Part shown: piece by piece, positions 50,556 to 61,810 of the stretch
How positions within the stretch are numbered: the first letter of the stretch is position 1
Layout: each line of letters opens with the position of its first letter
From: Nitratireductor indicus C115
GTDB taxonomy: Bacteria; Pseudomonadota; Alphaproteobacteria; Rhizobiales; Rhizobiaceae
Length of the DNA stretch: 64,000 bases
NCBI RefSeq assembly: GCF_000300515.1
Contig: NZ_AMSI01000001.1
Location: 124,001 to 188,000, forward strand
Direction of reading: 5' to 3'
Made by a program: the position numbers and the translations under genes
Notes under the pieces: model-generated
Database searches by the model: none
What the model saw: the letters and a program-made list of their open reading frames with translations, nothing else
Told to the model about the DNA's origin: nothing

Positions 50556-52730
50556 ATGGCAAATCGCGTTGAACTTCACGGGTTGGATGTTGCGGAGGAG
50601 CTGCGCGATTTTGCGGTGCGGGAAGCCTTGCCCGGCACGGGCGTGGATTCGGACCGCTTCTGGAAAGCCCTTGCCGAGATCGTTGCCGATCTGGCGCCGA
50701 AGAACCGCGACCTTCTGAAGAAGCGCGATGCCTTTCAGGAAAAGATCGACGCCTGGTATCGTGAAAACGGCGCGCCGGCCGATCAGGATGCCTATCAGGC
50801 CTTCCTGCGCGAGATCGGATATCTTCTGCCCGAAGGCGGAGATTTCAAGGTCGAGACGGACAATGTCGATCCTGAGATTGCCGTTGTTGCAGGGCCGCAG
50901 CTTGTGGTTCCGGTGATGAATGCGCGCTACGCCCTGAATGCGGCCAATGCGCGTTGGGGGTCGCTTTATGACGCGCTCTACGGCACGGATGCTATTTCCG
51001 AGGACGATGACGCGGAAAAGGGCAAGGCCTACAATCCGAAGCGCGGCGAGAAGGTCATCGCCTGGGCACGGGCGTTCCTGGACGACAGCGCACCCCTCAA
51101 GGGCACTTCCTGGGCCGATGTAACGGGCCTTTCGGTCTCTGGCGGCGCCTTGGTCGTTTCGCTGGCCGATGGTTCGACAGGACTGGTCGATGCGGCGCAG
51201 TTTGCCGGTCATCGCGGCAATGCGGGCGCGCCTCAGGCCATTCTTCTGACAACCAACGGGCTCCATGCCGAAGTGGTGATCGACCGCGATCATCCGATCG
51301 GCAAGACCGACAAGGCCGGCATTGCCGATGTGGTGCTGGAATCCGCCCTGACCACCATTCAGGATTGTGAAGACTCGGTCGCTGCAGTCGATGCCGAAGA
51401 CAAGGTTGTCGTCTATCGAAACTGGCTTGGATTGATGAAAGGCGACCTTTCCGAGGAAGTTAGCAAGGGCGGCAAGACATTCACGCGCCGTCTCAATCCA
51501 GACCGCGAATACACCGCGCCCGATGGCGGGAAGCTGGTTTTGCCAGGCCGCTCGCTGATGCTGGTGCGCAATGTCGGCCACCTGATGACCAACCCGGCCA
51601 TCGTGGATGCCGAGGGCAACGAGGTGCCCGAGGGTATCATGGACGCCATGTTCACGGCGCTGATCGCGCTGCATGATGTCGGGCCCGGCGGTCGCAAGGC
51701 CAACAGCAGGGCAGGCTCCATGTATGTGGTGAAGCCCAAGATGCATGGGCCCGAAGAAGTTGCCTTCGCGGTCGAGCTCTTCGGAAAAGTCGAAAAGGCG
51801 CTCGGCATGGCGCCCAATACGATGAAGATGGGCATCATGGACGAGGAGCGGCGCACCACGATCAACCTCAAGGAGTGCATCCGCGCCGCCAGGGAGCGTG
51901 TGGTTTTCATCAATACCGGCTTCCTCGACCGCACCGGCGACGAGATTCACACCTCCATGGAAGCAGGCCCCATGATCCGCAAAGGCGACATGAAGCAGGC
52001 CGCGTGGATTTCCGCCTATGAGAACTGGAACGTGGATATCGGCCTCGAATGCGGCTTGTCCGGCCACGCGCAGATCGGCAAGGGCATGTGGGCCATGCCT
52101 GATCTGATGGCCGCCATGCTCGAGCAGAAGATCGGCCATCCCAAGGCCGGCGCCAATACGGCCTGGGTTCCCTCGCCAACGGCGGCAACGCTCCATGCCA
52201 CCCATTACCACAAGGTGGACGTACATGCGGTTCAGGCCGCGCTGAAGGATCGCCCGCGCGCCAGCCTCTCCGACATCCTGTCGGTTCCCGTCGCGCCGCG
52301 TCCCAACTGGACGCCCGAGGAAATCCAGAAGGAGCTCGACAACAACGCACAGGGCATATTGGGCTATGTGGTGCGCTGGATCGATCAGGGCGTCGGCTGC
52401 TCCAAGGTGCCCGACATCAACGATGTCGGCCTGATGGAAGACCGGGCGACGCTGCGCATCTCCTCGCAGCACATCGCAAACTGGCTTCACCACGGCGTTG
52501 CCGCCGAGGAACAGGTCATGGAAACGATGAAGCGCATGGCCGCTGTCGTGGACCGGCAGAATGCTGGCGATCCGCTTTATCGTCCGATGGCTCCCGATTT
52601 CGATGGCTCCATCGCTTTCCAGGCTGCCTGCGATCTGGTCTTCAAGGGAAGCAAGCAGCCCAATGGCTACACGGAGCCGGTGTTGCACGCGCGCCGGCTT
52701 GAACTGAAGGCTCGCGATAGGGCCGGCTAA
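50556..52730 (+). CDS. glcB: Malate synthase G
   Basis: GlcB condenses glyoxylate with acetyl-CoA to malate in the glyoxylate cycle. The 724-aa length matches malate synthase G. Visible are the TIM-barrel motifs [19 protein letters not shown] near residue 270, [21 protein letters not shown] with the catalytic-site Arg near residue 340, [31 protein letters not shown], and the C-terminal plug domain with [19 protein letters not shown]. The ATG at 50556 is preceded by GAGGAG; the longer open frame to 49977 is antisense to the divergent ORF. It is followed by tsaB after a hairpin. Confidence 0.97.
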   Translation: MANRVELHGLDVAEELRDFAVREALPGTGVDSDRFWKALAEIVADLAPKNRDLLKKRDAFQEKIDAWYRENGAPADQDAYQAFLREIGYLLPEGGDFKVETDNVDPEIAVVAGPQLVVPVMNARYALNAANARWGSLYDALYGTDAISEDDDAEKGKAYNPKRGEKVIAWARAFLDDSAPLKGTSWADVTGLSVSGGALVVSLADGSTGLVDAAQFAGHRGNAGAPQAILLTTNGLHAEVVIDRDHPIGKTDKAGIADVVLESALTTIQDCEDSVAAVDAEDKVVVYRNWLGLMKGDLSEEVSKGGKTFTRRLNPDREYTAPDGGKLVLPGRSLMLVRNVGHLMTNPAIVDAEGNEVPEGIMDAMFTALIALHDVGPGGRKANSRAGSMYVVKPKMHGPEEVAFAVELFGKVEKALGMAPNTMKMGIMDEERRTTINLKECIRAARERVVFINTGFLDRTGDEIHTSMEAGPMIRKGDMKQAAWISAYENWNVDIGLECGLSGHAQIGKGMWAMPDLMAAMLEQKIGHPKAGANTAWVPSPTAATLHATHYHKVDVHAVQAALKDRPRASLSDILSVPVAPRPNWTPEEIQKELDNNAQGILGYVVRWIDQGVGCSKVPDINDVGLMEDRATLRISSQHIANWLHHGVAAEEQVMETMKRMAAVVDRQNAGDPLYRPMAPDFDGSIAFQAACDLVFKGSKQPNGYTEPVLHARRLELKARDRAG

Positions 52731-52753
52731 AGCGCAAGAAAAAAAGGGAAAAG

Positions 52754-52776
52754 GAAGCCGCATTTTCGGCGGCTTC
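52754..52776. terminator. Hairpin between glcB and tsaB
   Basis: GAAGCCGC (52754-52761) and GCGGCTTC (52769-52776) make a perfect 8-bp stem with a 7-nt loop, 23 bp after glcB. The A-rich run lies upstream, so in the rightward sense it lacks a T-tract. It may limit read-through from glcB into tsaB. Confidence 0.5.
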
Positions 52777-52788
52777 GATCCTGTGCCG

Positions 52789-53469
52789 ATGAAATATCTC
52801 GCCATCGATACCGCTGCCGGCTTCTGTGCGGCCTGTGTCTACGACGCACAGGCCGGTGTGGAGCTTGGCCGCGACGTGATCGAGCTTGCCAAGGGGCATG
52901 CGGAGCATGTGATGGCGGTCATTGGCCGGGCACTCGAAAATGCCGGCATTTCCTATGACAGGCTCGACGCGGTCGCGGTTTGTGTTGGCCCGGGCTCCTT
53001 CACCGGTGTTCGCGTCGGCGTGTCGGCGGCGCGCGGTCTGGCGCTGGCGCGCGGCATTCCGGCTATCGGGGTCACCTCGCTGGAAGCATTGGCCGTTGAG
53101 GCCCGTGAGGTCTCGCCGGGCCAGGCCGTGCTGGTGGCGCTTGGCCAGCGGGCGGAAGGCCTGTTCGCCGCAGCTTATGACGCCGCCGGCGAGGTGCTCA
53201 TGGAAGCGGCAAGCGTTCCCGTCGACGATCTTGCCGGCTGGGCGCGAAAGGCCAGGCCGCTTCTGTGCGGCAGTGCTGCTGGTCTCGTCGCGGAAAAGGC
53301 GGGCGTCACGCTCGCAATGGGTTCGCTCGCAGCCACAGCCGACATCGCCACCTATGCGCGGCTGGCTGCTGCAGGGGGGACGGAAGGCCCGCGCCCGAAG
53401 CCGCTCTATCTGCGGGCGCCGGATGCGGCGCCCCAACAGAATTTTGCACTGCCGCGCAGGGAGGCGTGA
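52789..53469 (+). CDS. tsaB: tRNA threonylcarbamoyladenosine modification protein TsaB
   Basis: This 226-aa protein of the ASKHA fold partners TsaD in t6A synthesis on tRNAs reading ANN codons. It shows YLAIDTAAGFCAACVYD, GHAEHVMAVIGRALENAG and the diagnostic VGPGSFTGVRVGVSAARG. Start options are GTG at 52783 and ATG at 52789; the latter gives MKYLAIDTA. It ends at the base where rimI begins (TGATG), indicating an operon. The tsaB-rimI pairing is widespread in bacteria. Confidence 0.96.
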   Translation: MKYLAIDTAAGFCAACVYDAQAGVELGRDVIELAKGHAEHVMAVIGRALENAGISYDRLDAVAVCVGPGSFTGVRVGVSAARGLALARGIPAIGVTSLEALAVEAREVSPGQAVLVALGQRAEGLFAAAYDAAGEVLMEAASVPVDDLAGWARKARPLLCGSAAGLVAEKAGVTLAMGSLAATADIATYARLAAAGGTEGPRPKPLYLRAPDAAPQQNFALPRREA

Positions 53470-53954
53470 TGGGCCTTTTTTCTCGCCGCAAGGAATTCAC
53501 CCTGCGGCCGCTCGAAGTGGCGGATAGTCTTTCTCTCTCAGATCTGCATGCAGAAGGCTTCGCGCGCCCATGGAGTGACGCCGAGTTCGAATCGCTTCTC
53601 TCGCAGGATACGGTTTTCGGCTTCGCGGTTCTGCCGCTCGGACGGCGCCCCGCCCAACCCGCGGGTTTCGTGCTCGCCCGCCAGGCGGCTGATGAGGGCG
53701 AAATCCTCACCATCATCGTATCGCGCGCAGAACGCGGGCAGGGACTTGGCCGTCAGCTGATGGATGCGGTCCTGCGCCGCCTCCATGCGGACAGGGCGGC
53801 AGCCCTGTTCCTGGAAGTGGATGAGACCAACGCTCCCGCCGTCGCGCTTTACCGGCGGCTTGGCTTCCTGCAGGTCGGCGGCCGGGCGGACTATTATCGC
53901 GACGCCACGGGAACCCGGACAGGCGCGCTCGTCATGCGCCGGGACCTTCGTTAG
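53469..53954 (+). CDS. rimI: Ribosomal protein S18-alanine N-acetyltransferase
   Basis: This 161-aa GNAT-family acetyltransferase has the acetyl-CoA motif SRAERGQGLGRQLMDAVLRR and the family-typical VDETNAPAVALYRRLGF. The N-terminus (MGLFSRRKEFTLRPLEVADS) carries the LHAEGFARPWSDAEF substrate region of RimI. RimI acetylates S18 in E. coli. The ATG overlaps the tsaB stop. It is not followed directly by another gene: 258 bp separate it from plsC. Confidence 0.94.
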   Translation: MGLFSRRKEFTLRPLEVADSLSLSDLHAEGFARPWSDAEFESLLSQDTVFGFAVLPLGRRPAQPAGFVLARQAADEGEILTIIVSRAERGQGLGRQLMDAVLRRLHADRAAALFLEVDETNAPAVALYRRLGFLQVGGRADYYRDATGTRTGALVMRRDLR

Positions 53955-54212
53955 AGCGTTTTCAGCCGAAGCGGGCCACAGCATATGACGGGCCTGTTCG
54001 GTCTTGTGGCAGGAGCGTTGCGCGGGGTTTCGTATGGAATTGAACCGGTAAGCGCTGTGCCGGAACAATGCCGCGTGCAATCGCAACCGAAAGAACGCAC
54101 AGTGCAGAGATGGGACGCTTCCTTCCGACAAGCGGTGTCCTGCCGCGAAGATGCCGCAGAAACGGGGCAGACAGAGCGGGAAATCCCCGAATTCGAAAGG
54201 CCATGGTGGCTG
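53955..54212 (+). other. Gap between rimI and plsC
   Basis: The plsC frame is open through most of this stretch back to ATG 53985, but the translated content lacks family character. It starts with GAGCGTTTTCAGCCGAAG, resembling a dispersed rhizobial intergenic repeat I remember. Treat as non-coding or as an N-terminal extension of uncertain status. Confidence 0.35.
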
Positions 54213-55007
54213 ATGCCCGGCAGCTTGCGTTTCCTCATCACGATCCTCGTCGTCGCGCTCTACACGCTGCCTCTTCTGGTGGCGCAGGAATTTGCGTTGC
54301 GAACGAAGCTGATGAGCGACCGCCGGATTCCCAGGCTGTGGCACCGCATGACGCTGAAAATGCTTGGCGTGCGCGTTGAGGTGGAAGGCGAGAGGGTTGC
54401 CCGTCGTCCGCTCCTGATCGCGGCCAATCATGTTTCCTGGCTCGATATTCTCATCCTCGGTTCGCTTGACGGGGTGCATTTCATCGCCAAGGCCGAAATG
54501 CGCCATTGGCCTGTGCTCGGCACATTCGCGCGCCAGCAACGCTCGGTCTTCGTGGAGCGCGACCGACGCCGCGCCTCGCCCGAGCAGGCGCGTGAGATCG
54601 CCGAGCGCCTCGCCGATGGCGATCCGATGGTGCTTTTCGCCGAGGGCACCACGGGCGATGGCAATGGCGTCTTGCCTTTCAAGAGCACGCTTTTCAGTGC
54701 CGCGCAGCTGGCGCTTGCCACAGACAAGGCGGATGAAGTGGTGGTGCAGCCCGTTGCCATCGCCTACACCCGCACGGGTGGCTTGCATCTTGACCGGCGC
54801 GAACGGGCGGAACTTGCCTGGATCGGCGACACCGATCTCGTCCCGCATCTGAAAACTGTTCTGGCCGCCCGGCCGATCGATGTGAAAGTGTGTTTCGGAA
54901 AGACCATACCGTTCCGGGCGCAGGGCGACCGCAAGGCCGTGGCGCGCGCTGCCGAAACCGAGGTCCGGCGGATGCTGGTTGAAGCCTTGCGTGGCGGCAA
55001 ATCCTGA
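54213..55007 (+). CDS. plsC: 1-acyl-sn-glycerol-3-phosphate acyltransferase
   Basis: PlsC acylates lysophosphatidate to phosphatidate at the inner membrane. From the chosen ATG (54213) the protein has 264 aa with an N-terminal membrane helix (LRFLITILVVALYTLPLLV), the HX4D motif in NHVSWLD near residue 76, and the FAEGTTGDGNG substrate motif. Length and start fit other PlsC proteins. The open frame continues upstream to 53985 and would add 76 residues without clear homology, so that extension is doubtful. It lies between rimI and miaB in a conserved alphaproteobacterial order. Confidence 0.93.
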   Translation: MPGSLRFLITILVVALYTLPLLVAQEFALRTKLMSDRRIPRLWHRMTLKMLGVRVEVEGERVARRPLLIAANHVSWLDILILGSLDGVHFIAKAEMRHWPVLGTFARQQRSVFVERDRRRASPEQAREIAERLADGDPMVLFAEGTTGDGNGVLPFKSTLFSAAQLALATDKADEVVVQPVAIAYTRTGGLHLDRRERAELAWIGDTDLVPHLKTVLAARPIDVKVCFGKTIPFRAQGDRKAVARAAETEVRRMLVEALRGGKS

Positions 55008-55070
55008 GCGATTGCCATCGGGACAAAGAATCGTCTGTTTTTTGACACGCAAAAACGTTAGGAAACCGGC

Positions 55071-56483
<1,413 letters not shown>

Positions 56484-56494
56484 AGGAGGGGCGC

Positions 56495-57511
56495 TTGACC
56501 GCCAGCACTGAGTTGAAGAACCTGCCCTCCGGGGCGTCCGACATGGCGCACATCGTGCTCACCTTCGACAACAACAAGCTGGCCAGCGCCCTCTACGGCC
56601 CCTTCGACGAAAACCTCGCGCGCATCGAGCAGAAGCTCGGTGTCGACATTCGCTCGAAGGGCAACCAGCTTTCCGTTCGTGGCGACAGTGCCGCCGCGAC
56701 CCAGGCGCGCCGGGCGCTCGACTATCTTTACGAGATGGTTCAGAACGGTGCCGAGATCGCGGCTTCGGATGTGGATGGGGCGGTGCGTCTGGCGATTGCC
56801 GCAGACGACCAGCTCGTTCTCCCCACGCTCGAGGGCAAGGGCAAGCTCGCCGCCGCTCAGATTTCCACCCGCAAGCGCACCGTTCACGCCCGCTCCGCCA
56901 ATCAGGACGCCTATATGCGGGCGCTGGAGCGTTCGGAGATGGTGTTCGGCATCGGTCCCGCCGGCACCGGCAAGACCTTCCTGGCGGTTGCCTATGCAGC
57001 GATGCTGCTGGAGCGCGGCGCGGTCGATCGCATCATTCTGTCGCGCCCGGCGGTTGAGGCCGGCGAGCGTCTGGGCTTTCTGCCCGGCGACATGCGCGAG
57101 AAGGTCGACCCCTATCTGCGCCCGCTCTATGACGCGCTTTACGACATGATCCCGGCCGACAAGGTCGAGCGGGCACTTGCCGCAGATGTTATCGAGATTG
57201 CGCCGCTCGCCTTCATGCGCGGCCGCACGCTGGCCAATTCCGTGGTTATTCTGGATGAGGCGCAAAACACCACGCCGATGCAGATGAAGATGTTCCTGAC
57301 GCGTCTCGGCGAGAACGCGCGCATGATCATCACCGGTGATCCAAGCCAGATCGATCTGCCGCCGAACACCAGGTCGGGCCTGGTCGAGGCGCTGGAGGTT
57401 CTTTCCGACATACCGGGCATCGTCACCGTGCGTTTCGACGAAAAGGACGTGGTGCGTCATCCGCTTGTCGCAGCGATCGTGAAAGCCTACGACCGCAAGG
57501 CGCGGGGCTGA
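56495..57511 (+). CDS. phoH: PhoH-family ATPase
   Basis: This 338-aa cytoplasmic ATPase has a KH-like N-terminal domain ([29 protein letters not shown]) and the PhoH domain with Walker [16 protein letters not shown] near residue 155, [18 protein letters not shown], and Walker [19 protein letters not shown]. Related proteins take part in RNA and ribosome quality processes with YbeY, whose gene follows. The TTG start at 56495 is supported by AAGGAGG six nt upstream. It is 25 bp from ybeY. Confidence 0.96.
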   Translation: MTASTELKNLPSGASDMAHIVLTFDNNKLASALYGPFDENLARIEQKLGVDIRSKGNQLSVRGDSAAATQARRALDYLYEMVQNGAEIAASDVDGAVRLAIAADDQLVLPTLEGKGKLAAAQISTRKRTVHARSANQDAYMRALERSEMVFGIGPAGTGKTFLAVAYAAMLLERGAVDRIILSRPAVEAGERLGFLPGDMREKVDPYLRPLYDALYDMIPADKVERALAADVIEIAPLAFMRGRTLANSVVILDEAQNTTPMQMKMFLTRLGENARMIITGDPSQIDLPPNTRSGLVEALEVLSDIPGIVTVRFDEKDVVRHPLVAAIVKAYDRKARG

Positions 57512-57536
57512 CCCGCCTTCCAGATGGATTCGCCCT

Positions 57537-58040
57537 GTGGCTTCGAATGAAATGACCGAAAACGGCCCCGGCATCGAGATCGACCTTTCGGTCGAGGATG
57601 GGGATTGGCCGGCGGAAAATGTGCTGAAAGCGCTGGCACAAACAGCGCTGGCCGCTGCCGCCCGCGGTGCGGAGGTGGAGCCCGGCGAAATTGGCCCGAT
57701 CAGCCTGCTTTTCACCGGAGATGCGGCGATCCGCGTTCTGAACAACCAGTGGCGGGGCAAGGACAAGCCCACCAATGTGCTGTCCTTTCCTGCGGCTCAG
57801 GCCCCTGTCCCCGATCTGGAACCGGTGCCCCTTGGCGATATAATTCTCGCGTTGGAGACGGTGCGGCGCGAGGCGGATGAAGAAGGCAAGACCTTCGAGA
57901 ACCACCTCACGCATCTGCTTGTTCACGGCTTCCTGCATCTTCTGGGCTACGACCACGAGACCGACGAGGAAGCCGAGGAGATGGAAGCCTTGGAACGCGA
58001 GATTCTGCAAAGCCTTGCCATCCCCGATCCTTATGCATAA
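57537..58040 (+). CDS. ybeY: Endoribonuclease YbeY
   Basis: YbeY is a zinc-dependent endoribonuclease that matures 16S rRNA and takes part in ribosome quality control. The 167-aa protein carries the hallmark [20 protein letters not shown] with the three zinc His residues near positions 126, 130 and 136, and [17 protein letters not shown] upstream. The start could be GTG at 57537 (chosen) or ATG at 57552; neither has a strong ribosome site. It lies in the invariant phoH-ybeY-corC order. Confidence 0.96.
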   Translation: MASNEMTENGPGIEIDLSVEDGDWPAENVLKALAQTALAAAARGAEVEPGEIGPISLLFTGDAAIRVLNNQWRGKDKPTNVLSFPAAQAPVPDLEPVPLGDIILALETVRREADEEGKTFENHLTHLLVHGFLHLLGYDHETDEEAEEMEALEREILQSLAIPDPYA

Positions 58041-58067
58041 CTGTAGGGCTCAATTGACCAGACGGCT

Positions 58068-59141
58068 ATGACAGAAAACACGATGATCGCGGCAGGCGAA
58101 GGGCCTCGCAGCGAAGCGCACGCTCCCGAGGAGGGAGACGAGGGATCGAGTAGATCCAGAAATCGCTCCGGCCATGGACGCCAGTCCCTCTGGGAAAGGA
58201 TGATGATGGCTCTTGGTTTGCGCAATGTCTCGTCGCTGCGCGACGACCTTGCAGATGCCCTCTCCGAACAGACGCAGGACACGGCTGCCTTCTCGCCGGG
58301 TGAGCGCGCAATGCTCAAGAACATTCTGCGCCTGCGCGAGTTGCGCGTCGAGGATGTCATGGTGCCGCGTGCCGATATCGAGGCGGTTGAGCTTTCCATA
58401 ACGCTTGGCGAGCTTCTGAATGCGTTCGAGAAATCGGGGCATTCGCGCATGCCGGTTTACAGCGAGACCCTGGACGATGCGCGCGGCATGGTTCACATCC
58501 GCGATGTGGTTGGCCATCTCATCAGCGCCTCGCGTGCCAAGCGCACCCGTGGGCGCAAGCTTCCCGATGCGCCGTCCATCGATCTTTCCAAGGTGGACCT
58601 GAATTCTTCTATCGCGGAACTCAAGCTTATTCGGCCATTGCTGTTTGTGCCGCCCTCCATGCTCGCCTCCGATCTGATGGCGCGCATGCAGGCCACGCGC
58701 ACCCAGATGGCGCTTGTCATCGATGAATATGGCGGTACGGACGGTCTCGTATCGCTGGAAGACATCGTCGAGATGGTGGTGGGCGACATCGAGGACGAAC
58801 ACGATGACGATGCGGCTCCGATGATCGAGCAAACGGGCGATGGCGTGTTCGTGGTCGACGGAAAGGCCGAAATCGAGGATGTCGCCGCCGTTATTGGCGA
58901 GGCATTCCATGCTGAAGAGCACACCGAGGATGTGGATACGATCGGAGGTGTGATCTTCAACACGCTTGGCCGCGTGCCTGCCCGCGGCGAGGTCGTCCAG
59001 GCGATCCCCGGTTTCGAATTCCAGGTGCTCGATGCCGATCCGCGTCGCGTGAAGCGGGTGCGCATCGTGCATACGCGTGCAGCGGATCGCCGCCGCCGCG
59101 TTCCGAAGGCTGCGGAAGAGGCTGAGGCCGAACAGCAATGA
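58068..59141 (+). CDS. CorC/TlyC family CBS-domain protein (hemolysin family)
   Basis: This 357-aa soluble protein consists of a basic N-terminal region (RSRNRSGHGRQSLWERM), a CBS pair (LRELRVEDVMVPRADIEAVE near residue 95 to GGTDGLVSLEDIVEMVVGD near residue 225) and a C-terminal CorC_HlyC domain with DTIGGVIFNTLGRVPARGE and GFEFQVLDADPRRVKRVR. It lacks the DUF21 membrane domain of larger members, matching CorC of E. coli. CorC-like proteins affect Mg2+/Co2+ efflux; the hemolysin label is historical. A 369-bp gap separates it from lnt. Confidence 0.93.
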   Translation: MTENTMIAAGEGPRSEAHAPEEGDEGSSRSRNRSGHGRQSLWERMMMALGLRNVSSLRDDLADALSEQTQDTAAFSPGERAMLKNILRLRELRVEDVMVPRADIEAVELSITLGELLNAFEKSGHSRMPVYSETLDDARGMVHIRDVVGHLISASRAKRTRGRKLPDAPSIDLSKVDLNSSIAELKLIRPLLFVPPSMLASDLMARMQATRTQMALVIDEYGGTDGLVSLEDIVEMVVGDIEDEHDDDAAPMIEQTGDGVFVVDGKAEIEDVAAVIGEAFHAEEHTEDVDTIGGVIFNTLGRVPARGEVVQAIPGFEFQVLDADPRRVKRVRIVHTRAADRRRRVPKAAEEAEAEQQ

Positions 59142-59510
59142 TCTGTACATCGTGCCGGACGAAGTGTCCGACGCGACGGCTGCAGCATAGAGAAACTCCC
59201 GCTCTCTTCCGCTGTGTGGAAATCCACATGCCGCAGCGGCATGCGTCCCTATGTCGCCAAGCCTACCCGAATGCACCCATGCCATGCCGGTGTTGGGCTT
59301 TTATCGAACGATAATGTGCTGATACTGGTTCAGGTTGATTCGCAGGTGCCCTGCACGCAGGGCCTGAATCCCGGCGCGTTCGTGTAGCGTATATCCGCGT
59401 TGTTTCTGCCAGGCCGGACAGTGGGCCAATCGCAGGCGATACGCCTCGGCGGCATGGTTTCGTTAAAGCTGGCGATACGCCGGCTCAATTTGCTCGGGGC
59501 GGGTGTGGGT
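59142..59510 (+). other. 369-bp gap before lnt with several hairpins
   Basis: No gene is present. Hairpins are visible: CGGAC/GTCCG near 59160, ATGCCGC/GCGGCAT near 59230, and a nested structure in which GATTC (59337-59341) and GAATC (59366-59370) enclose GCCCTGC (59348-59354) and GCAGGGC (59357-59363). The first may end corC transcription. The last could be part of the lnt leader. None matches an RNA family I know. Confidence 0.45.
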
Positions 59511-61094
59511 ATGGAAGGTCTCGCGGGACGCGTGATTTTGTTGAGCGGCTGGCGCCGCTCGCTGCTGGCGTTTGCCGCCGGTGTCGCGGCAGCTCTTGCC
59601 TTGCCGCCTTTCGACTTCTTTGCTGCCTGTTTTGTCGCCTTCCCTATTCTCGTCTGGTTGCTGGACGGGGCGGTGGGCGAGAGGCGCGGTCTGTTTGCCC
59701 GGTTCCGTCCGGCATTCAGCGTCGGCTGGTGGTTCGGCTTCGGCTATTTTCTCTTCGGCCTCTGGTGGATCGGTAAGGCGCTTCTGGTGGATGCGGAAAA
59801 TTTCGCCTGGGCCTTCCCCTTCGCCGCCGTGGGGTTGCCCGCATTTCTTGCACTTTTCTACGGGATTGCTGCAGGGCTAGCGCGGGTCTTGTGGTCGGAT
59901 GGCATACTGAGAATCTTCGCGCTCGCCTTTTCTTTTGCCCTAATGGAATGGCTGCGCGCGAATATTTTGACCGGCTTCCCCTGGAACTCGATAGGCTATG
60001 CGGCGATGCCAACTGTACTTACCATGCAGTCGGCTAAGGTCTTTGGCTTGAATGGCATGAATGCGCTCGCGGTTCTGGCGTTTTCCTTGCCGTCGCTCAT
60101 TGGTACACGAAAGAATCGTACAATCGGAATTTGCCTTCTGGCAGGTCTTTTGGCCCTTCATCTGGGCTATGGATATGCCCGCTTGCAATCCAAAGAAGAA
60201 GCCGGCAAATCAATTGCGATCCGCATCGTGCAGCCTTCGGTTCTGCAGGATGAGAAATGGGATGCGGCCGAACAGAGCCGCATCTTCGCCCTGCTGCTCG
60301 ATCTGTCGAATGCGCCTGTGCCTGAAGGCAAAGCAAAGCCAGACGTTATCGTCTGGCCCGAGACGGCGGTTCCCTTCCTTTTTGGCGACCGGCCCGAGGC
60401 TTTGGTCCAGATCGGCTCGATGCTGGAGGACGGCCAAACGCTTCTGGCTGGCGCAGTTCGTGTTGAAACGGGAGAAGTTTCCGCAGGGGAACGTTACTAC
60501 AACTCGGTCGTGGCCATCGGATCAGATGGCGTTATTCAAGATGCTGTGGATAAACTCCATCTCGTTCCTTTCGGGGAATACTTGCCATTCAAGTCAGTCT
60601 TGGAGAACTTCGGCCTGGGACCAGTGGTCCACGCGATAGGGCCTTACAGCAGCGGATCATCCCGCCATGCTATTACGGTAGCCAAAGAAGCGCGCATTTT
60701 ACCATTTATTTGTTACGAAGTTATTTTTCCTCAGCTTCTGTCTGATGCACAAAATAAATCCGATATTTTGCTTAATGTGACCAATGATGCTTGGTTCGGC
60801 GTCTCGCCGGGGCCTTATCAACATTTCCGGCAAGCGCAGATACGGGCTGTTGAGACAGGACTGCCGCTTGTAAGGGCTGCAAATAACGGAATCTCTGCGG
60901 TTGTGGATCCCTATGGCCGCGTTGTCGATGCTCTCGACCTCAATGCTGTGGGGGTGCTTGATGTTCGGCTGGTGCTGCAAAGAGGCGATAAATTTTCTTT
61001 AACTTTGCCTGGAACCAATGCGCCCTTTCTGGCGTTGTGTTTTGGGGTCATGGCGCTGCTCGGGAGGAGTATCCGGCGGCTGAGTCCGAATTGA
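59511..61094 (+). CDS. lnt: Apolipoprotein N-acyltransferase
   Basis: Lnt adds the third acyl chain to lipoproteins at the inner membrane. The 527-aa protein has about six N-terminal membrane helices and a periplasmic nitrilase-like domain with the triad Glu in WPETAVPFLF, Lys in DKLHLVPFGEYLP and Cys in FICYEVIFPQLL. NVTNDAWFG is also typical. The ATG at 59511 gives the rhizobial-type start MEGLAGRVILLSGWRRS; the frame is open back to 59400. Sequence composition drops in GC over 60100-60800, which is odd for a core gene. Confidence 0.96.
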   Translation: MEGLAGRVILLSGWRRSLLAFAAGVAAALALPPFDFFAACFVAFPILVWLLDGAVGERRGLFARFRPAFSVGWWFGFGYFLFGLWWIGKALLVDAENFAWAFPFAAVGLPAFLALFYGIAAGLARVLWSDGILRIFALAFSFALMEWLRANILTGFPWNSIGYAAMPTVLTMQSAKVFGLNGMNALAVLAFSLPSLIGTRKNRTIGICLLAGLLALHLGYGYARLQSKEEAGKSIAIRIVQPSVLQDEKWDAAEQSRIFALLLDLSNAPVPEGKAKPDVIVWPETAVPFLFGDRPEALVQIGSMLEDGQTLLAGAVRVETGEVSAGERYYNSVVAIGSDGVIQDAVDKLHLVPFGEYLPFKSVLENFGLGPVVHAIGPYSSGSSRHAITVAKEARILPFICYEVIFPQLLSDAQNKSDILLNVTNDAWFGVSPGPYQHFRQAQIRAVETGLPLVRAANNGISAVVDPYGRVVDALDLNAVGVLDVRLVLQRGDKFSLTLPGTNAPFLALCFGVMALLGRSIRRLSPN

Positions 61095-61226
61095 CATGGC
61101 GCCATTCGAATACGCATAGTGTGTAAGCCGACTACTCTGGATGGTGTACTTCACAAGCTGGGGGCTCACATGCAGCTTCTGGGGTAGCGGTCAATGGCAA
61201 CCCCGTGCCGGACGGCGAGGGAATAT

Positions 61227-61640
61227 ATGAACAAGAATAAGAAAAAACCGAATCCGATTGATATCCATGTTGGCGGTCGGATCAGGCTTCGAAGAAACAT
61301 GTTGGGAATGAGCCAGGAAAAGCTTGGCGAAAGCCTGGGGATCACTTTCCAGCAAATACAGAAATACGAAAAGGGTACAAACCGGGTTGGGGCGAGCCGT
61401 TTGCAGGCGATCGCCTCGGTTTTGAATGCCCCGGTGTCCTTTTTCTTTGAAGGTGCTCCGGGTGAGGACGGCGACACGGCTCAGGGCATGGCCGAAGATG
61501 GTGGCACCTTCGTTGTCGACTTCCTCAACAGCAGCGAGGGCGTTCAGCTGAACCGCGCTTTCGTCAAGATTTCCGATCCGAAGGTTCGTCGCAGAATTAT
61601 CGATCTGGTCAAGGTTCTGGCTTCTGAAAACCAGGACTGA
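61227..61640 (+). CDS. XRE-family helix-turn-helix regulator
   Basis: This 137-aa protein has a Lys/Asn-rich start, a Cro/CI-type helix-turn-helix (IRLRRNMLGMSQEKLGESLG, residues about 19-75) and a C-terminal tail ending VRRRIIDLVKVLASENQD. A regulator of this type sits between lnt and metK in many Hyphomicrobiales genomes, as I recall; its role is not established. GAGGGA precedes the ATG at 61227; the frame to 61194 lacks a site. A strong terminator follows, so metK has its own promoter. Confidence 0.93.
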   Translation: MNKNKKKPNPIDIHVGGRIRLRRNMLGMSQEKLGESLGITFQQIQKYEKGTNRVGASRLQAIASVLNAPVSFFFEGAPGEDGDTAQGMAEDGGTFVVDFLNSSEGVQLNRAFVKISDPKVRRRIIDLVKVLASENQD

Positions 61641-61671
61641 CGGCGCCGGCCAGCGTTAATTGCGCTGGTGC

Positions 61672-61701
61672 AACGGGGGTAAGCGTGCGCGCGCCCCCGT
61701 T
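61672..61701 (+). terminator. Rho-independent terminator after the XRE regulator
   Basis: AACGGGGG (61672-61679) and CCCCCGTT (61694-61701) form a perfect 8-bp stem with a 14-nt loop, followed by TT, 31 nt after the stop. Confidence 0.75.
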
Positions 61702-61810
61702 TTACCTCTCACAATAGCAGATGCGTGCTTGACCGCGACGGGCCTGCTTGGCTAACAGGAGGGCGCCTGTTGCCGGCGGATAGGCCGGCTTCTTCTCAGA
61801 GGGGACACCC
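61702..61810 (+). promoter_or_regulatory. metK leader region
   Basis: This 109-bp stretch must hold the metK promoter and 5' leader. A GCCGGC hairpin with a 6-nt loop (61775-61792) is visible. It does not match the SAM-II or SAM/SAH riboswitch patterns I can recall, so no riboswitch is called. GAGGGG lies just before the GTG start. Confidence 0.35.

Noticed and set aside
50526-52805. 759-codon minus-strand open frame
   Set aside because: Antisense shadow of glcB; no recognisable protein features.
61702-61810. SAM-sensing riboswitch ahead of metK
   Set aside because: A hairpin exists but it does not fit the SAM-II or SAM/SAH patterns I can recall; a covariance-model search would decide.
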